Shown in pieces: positions 14,730 through 16,377 of a stretch of 16,377 bases of DNA. This DNA comes from Leptospiraceae bacterium. GTDB taxonomy: Bacteria > Spirochaetota > Leptospiria > Leptospirales > Leptospiraceae. The position numbers and the translations under genes were made by a program. Each line of letters opens with the position of its first letter. Position 1 is the stretch's first letter. The notes under the pieces were generated by a model. The model searched no databases, had not been told where the DNA came from, and saw only the letters and a program-made list of their open reading frames with translations. The stretch is from assembly GCA_027485405.1 (NCBI GenBank), contig JAIXRB010000178.1, positions 1 to 16,377 on the forward strand, written 5' to 3'.

Positions 14730-14745
14730 TGGTACAGGAATTGCA
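14730..14745 (+). promoter_or_regulatory. Sigma-54 (RpoN) -24/-12 promoter
   Basis: TGGTACAGGAATTGCA matches the RpoN consensus TGGCACG-N4-TTGCW, including the invariant GG at 14731-14732, the GC at 14743-14744 and the exact spacing between them. Transcription would start near 14756, leaving a leader of about 16 nt that holds the AGGAGA ribosome site. Such promoters need an AAA+ activator and are typical of nitrogen and transport genes. Confidence 0.82.
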
Positions 14746-14771
14746 CATTGCACATCAGGAGAAATGGCAAA

Positions 14772-16292
14772 ATGAGAAAAAAATATACTCTCGTCTTAGC
14801 TACCGTGGCTCTCTCTTTTTTGGGAACCGAAGTCTTTTCACAAGACAAGGCAAAAGAAAAAGAGAAAGCTTGGTATGACAAAGTGGATGTCGGCGGTTAC
14901 GTGGATATCTATTACAATTACACTACGAACAACAGACAAGGGGCAACCCAAGATACAGCTGGTACTTTTCACCAATACAACAAGCAAGTTGCAGTGAATG
15001 CCGTGAAGCTATCTTTGGGCAAAGTTGCCGATAAGGAAAGCCCTTGGGGTTTCAAGTTAGACATGCAAAACGGTCAAAACTTGATGTACCAAGAACGACC
15101 ATATCAAACAACCAACTCTTTGCATAACATGCAGTTGTTACAACAAGCGTATGTTTCCTTCTACTTCCCAGTGCTCAAAGGATTGACTGTGGATGTCGGA
15201 AAGATGGCTACCCATATAGGGCTAGAAGTCTTAGACTCAAAAGACAACATCGCCTACACCATTGGGTATGTGTTCTACAACACAATCCCATTTATCCATA
15301 CCGGTGCCCGAGCCGCGCTACAAGTTTCTGATAAATTGACTGGTTCACTTTATGTTTACAATAGCGCGCAAGGTACCGGTTATACCGGAAATGGACAACA
15401 GTTTGGTTATACGGGTTTGACTCCTTTTGGAGGAAATCCAGCAATCGGCTCTAGTCTTACTTCCACATCGCAACATGCTTACGCAGATGGACCAAATCCA
15501 ATGCGAGCCCTTGGAACTCAGGTTAAGTATGAAGTAACTGACAAATTCACTGTCGTTTACAACACTTTAGTTGCAAATGATAACATTGTCGGAAGACAAG
15601 ACAATGCAACATTCTACCTATCCAACCTAGTGGGTGCCTCGATTCCTAAACAATCTGGCTTTTCTACTGACAGCTGGACTATCAATAACGTAATTTTGAT
15701 TTTCCAACCAACGGATAAATTGACCACTATCTTTGATTTTACACATGGCGAAAGAAAGGGTCAAACGAATACTGCCGCTTACGGATGGGAACCAGCAGGA
15801 ATCAGCCGAGCGAATTTGACCGCCAACGTTACTGGAGTAGATATTGCACCGATTCCAGCGGGTTTGACTGCAGCTGGGTTTACCGATTCTACCAGTTTCA
15901 CTCGGGAAAACAAAATCAACCGTATTTACCAAACCTACCAATTCCAGGCTAAGTATCAGTTTACTGACAAATTCGCTCTCGGTTTTCGACATGAATACCT
16001 AGATGACAGAAGATATGGCGGAGCATTGCCTGTAAACCCAGCTCTGTTCGCTTTTACTCCAGTTGATCGATATGATTTGAGATTCCAAGATGCAATTGGT
16101 GCGAGAGCCGCTTCTAACTACGGTCAAATACGTACCTTGACTCTAACTCCTACAATCAATTTCACGGAAAACCTCCAAGTGAAAATCGATTTGCGTAGAG
16201 ACTGGGGTCCAGGACAACAATTCGTAGATCTAGCGGGAAGACCTGCTTCCTACCAAAATGGTATCATCATCGGTATGGTAGCAAAATTTTAA
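14772..16292 (+). CDS. Outer-membrane beta-barrel porin, Bbp2/OmpL-like
   Basis: A 506-residue outer-membrane protein. The signal peptide covers about residues 1-23 (MRKKYTLVLATVALSFLG, then TEVFSQ). The barrel opens with VGGYVDIYYNYTT and ends GMVAKF, with the terminal Phe expected for BAM-assembled barrels. The central segment VDVGKMATHIGLEVLDSKDN, followed by IPFIHTGARAALQVSDKLTG, matches the putative beta-barrel porin-2 family (PF07642). The protein probably lets small solutes across the outer membrane; the substrate is unknown. The frame is open to a TTG at 14748, but I chose ATG at 14772 because it gives a normal signal peptide and lies 9 nt after AGGAGA. Control by the adjacent RpoN promoter suggests a nitrogen- or nutrient-responsive role. 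The next gene begins 12 nt later and is probably co-transcribed. Confidence 0.88.
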   Translation: MRKKYTLVLATVALSFLGTEVFSQDKAKEKEKAWYDKVDVGGYVDIYYNYTTNNRQGATQDTAGTFHQYNKQVAVNAVKLSLGKVADKESPWGFKLDMQNGQNLMYQERPYQTTNSLHNMQLLQQAYVSFYFPVLKGLTVDVGKMATHIGLEVLDSKDNIAYTIGYVFYNTIPFIHTGARAALQVSDKLTGSLYVYNSAQGTGYTGNGQQFGYTGLTPFGGNPAIGSSLTSTSQHAYADGPNPMRALGTQVKYEVTDKFTVVYNTLVANDNIVGRQDNATFYLSNLVGASIPKQSGFSTDSWTINNVILIFQPTDKLTTIFDFTHGERKGQTNTAAYGWEPAGISRANLTANVTGVDIAPIPAGLTAAGFTDSTSFTRENKINRIYQTYQFQAKYQFTDKFALGFRHEYLDDRRYGGALPVNPALFAFTPVDRYDLRFQDAIGARAASNYGQIRTLTLTPTINFTENLQVKIDLRRDWGPGQQFVDLAGRPASYQNGIIIGMVAKF

Positions 16293-16303
16293 GGAGAATG
16301 AAA

Positions 16304-16377
16304 ATGAATAAGAAAATGAAATTAACAATCTCCATCTTAACTGCGCTTTTCCTTTCTTTCCTTGTTGTGGATTGTGC
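16304..16377 (+). CDS. Start of an exported protein or lipoprotein (cut by window edge)
   Basis: An open frame beginning MNKKMKLTISILTALFLSFL, then VVDCA, runs off the right edge after 24 complete codons. The strong site AAGGAG (16291-16296) sits 7 nt before this ATG; an in-frame ATG at 16298 is too close to it. The N-terminus is a signal peptide. Cys23 could be a lipobox Cys, although Asp at -1 is unusual, or the signal may continue beyond it. It follows the porin stop by 11 nt and has no promoter of its own, so it shares the sigma-54 transcript. In several phyla Bbp2-type porin genes adjoin ammonium transporter (amt) genes, whose products also begin with signal peptides; this is a possibility, not a call. 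Confidence 0.75.
   Translation, partial: MNKKMKLTISILTALFLSFLVVDC

Larger units (their letters stand above)
14633..14771 (+). promoter_or_regulatory. Leader and regulatory region of the porin gene
   Basis: A 139-bp gap between cca and the porin gene. It holds the sigma-54 promoter and a perfect 15-bp palindrome, both listed separately, plus the short inverted repeat GTATA-AGA-TATAC at 14649-14661. No sigma-70-type promoter of good quality and no terminator for cca are seen. Confidence 0.6.

Noticed and set aside
14748..14771. TTG start of the porin frame eight codons upstream
   Set aside because: It would begin before the ribosome site, spoil the signal peptide and precede the predicted sigma-54 start point.

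Overview
The window is AT-rich (roughly 40% GC by eye), densely packed bacterial chromosome. A Bbp2-type porin, PEGA repeats, a stand-alone RlmK methyltransferase, MotA and a Fur paralogue suggest a Leptospira-like spirochaete, probably saprophytic. That assignment is inference from gene content and style; no rRNA or other taxonomic marker lies in the window.

Layout. (1) Positions 1-325 hold no convincing gene, but do hold a perfect 9-bp-arm palindrome resembling TetR/AcrR operators, overlapping the -10 of a leftward promoter with a consensus -35. It probably controls a gene beyond the left edge. (2) Positions 326-8078 are eight leftward genes. In transcription order they encode a CESA-like family 2 glycosyltransferase, a small Cys-rich protein, an RnfC-like iron-sulfur protein, an RnfD-like membrane protein, a PtsN/EIIA-Ntr phosphocarrier, two oligopeptide-type ABC permeases (OppB/DppB then OppC/DppC) and a PEGA-domain envelope protein. 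From the Cys-rich gene onward they overlap or lie 1-38 nt apart, so they look like one operon. The RnfC/RnfD pair is divergent and lacks visible RnfA, B, E and G partners; the RnfC reading frame contains a 17-A homopolymer. (3) Positions 8197-11114 encode an unrecognised membrane protein with a TPR-like tail, overlapping motA by ATGA; no motB is present. (4) Positions 11079-12056 encode an RlmK-like 23S rRNA methyltransferase on the minus strand, tail to tail with motA. (5) Positions 12108-14632 carry rnhA, a small possible lipoprotein gene, a Fur-family regulator gene and cca, all rightward and touching or overlapping. (6) From 14633, a textbook sigma-54 (-24/-12) promoter precedes a Bbp2/OmpL-like porin gene, followed by the start of an exported protein or lipoprotein cut by the right edge.

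The most interesting points are the sigma-54 promoter on the porin, the reduced Rnf-like module embedded with PtsN and transporter genes, the A17 tract, the putative TetR operator-promoter, and the motA gene coupled to an unknown membrane-TPR gene rather than motB. No tRNA, rRNA, CRISPR array, insertion sequence or convincing intrinsic terminator was seen.
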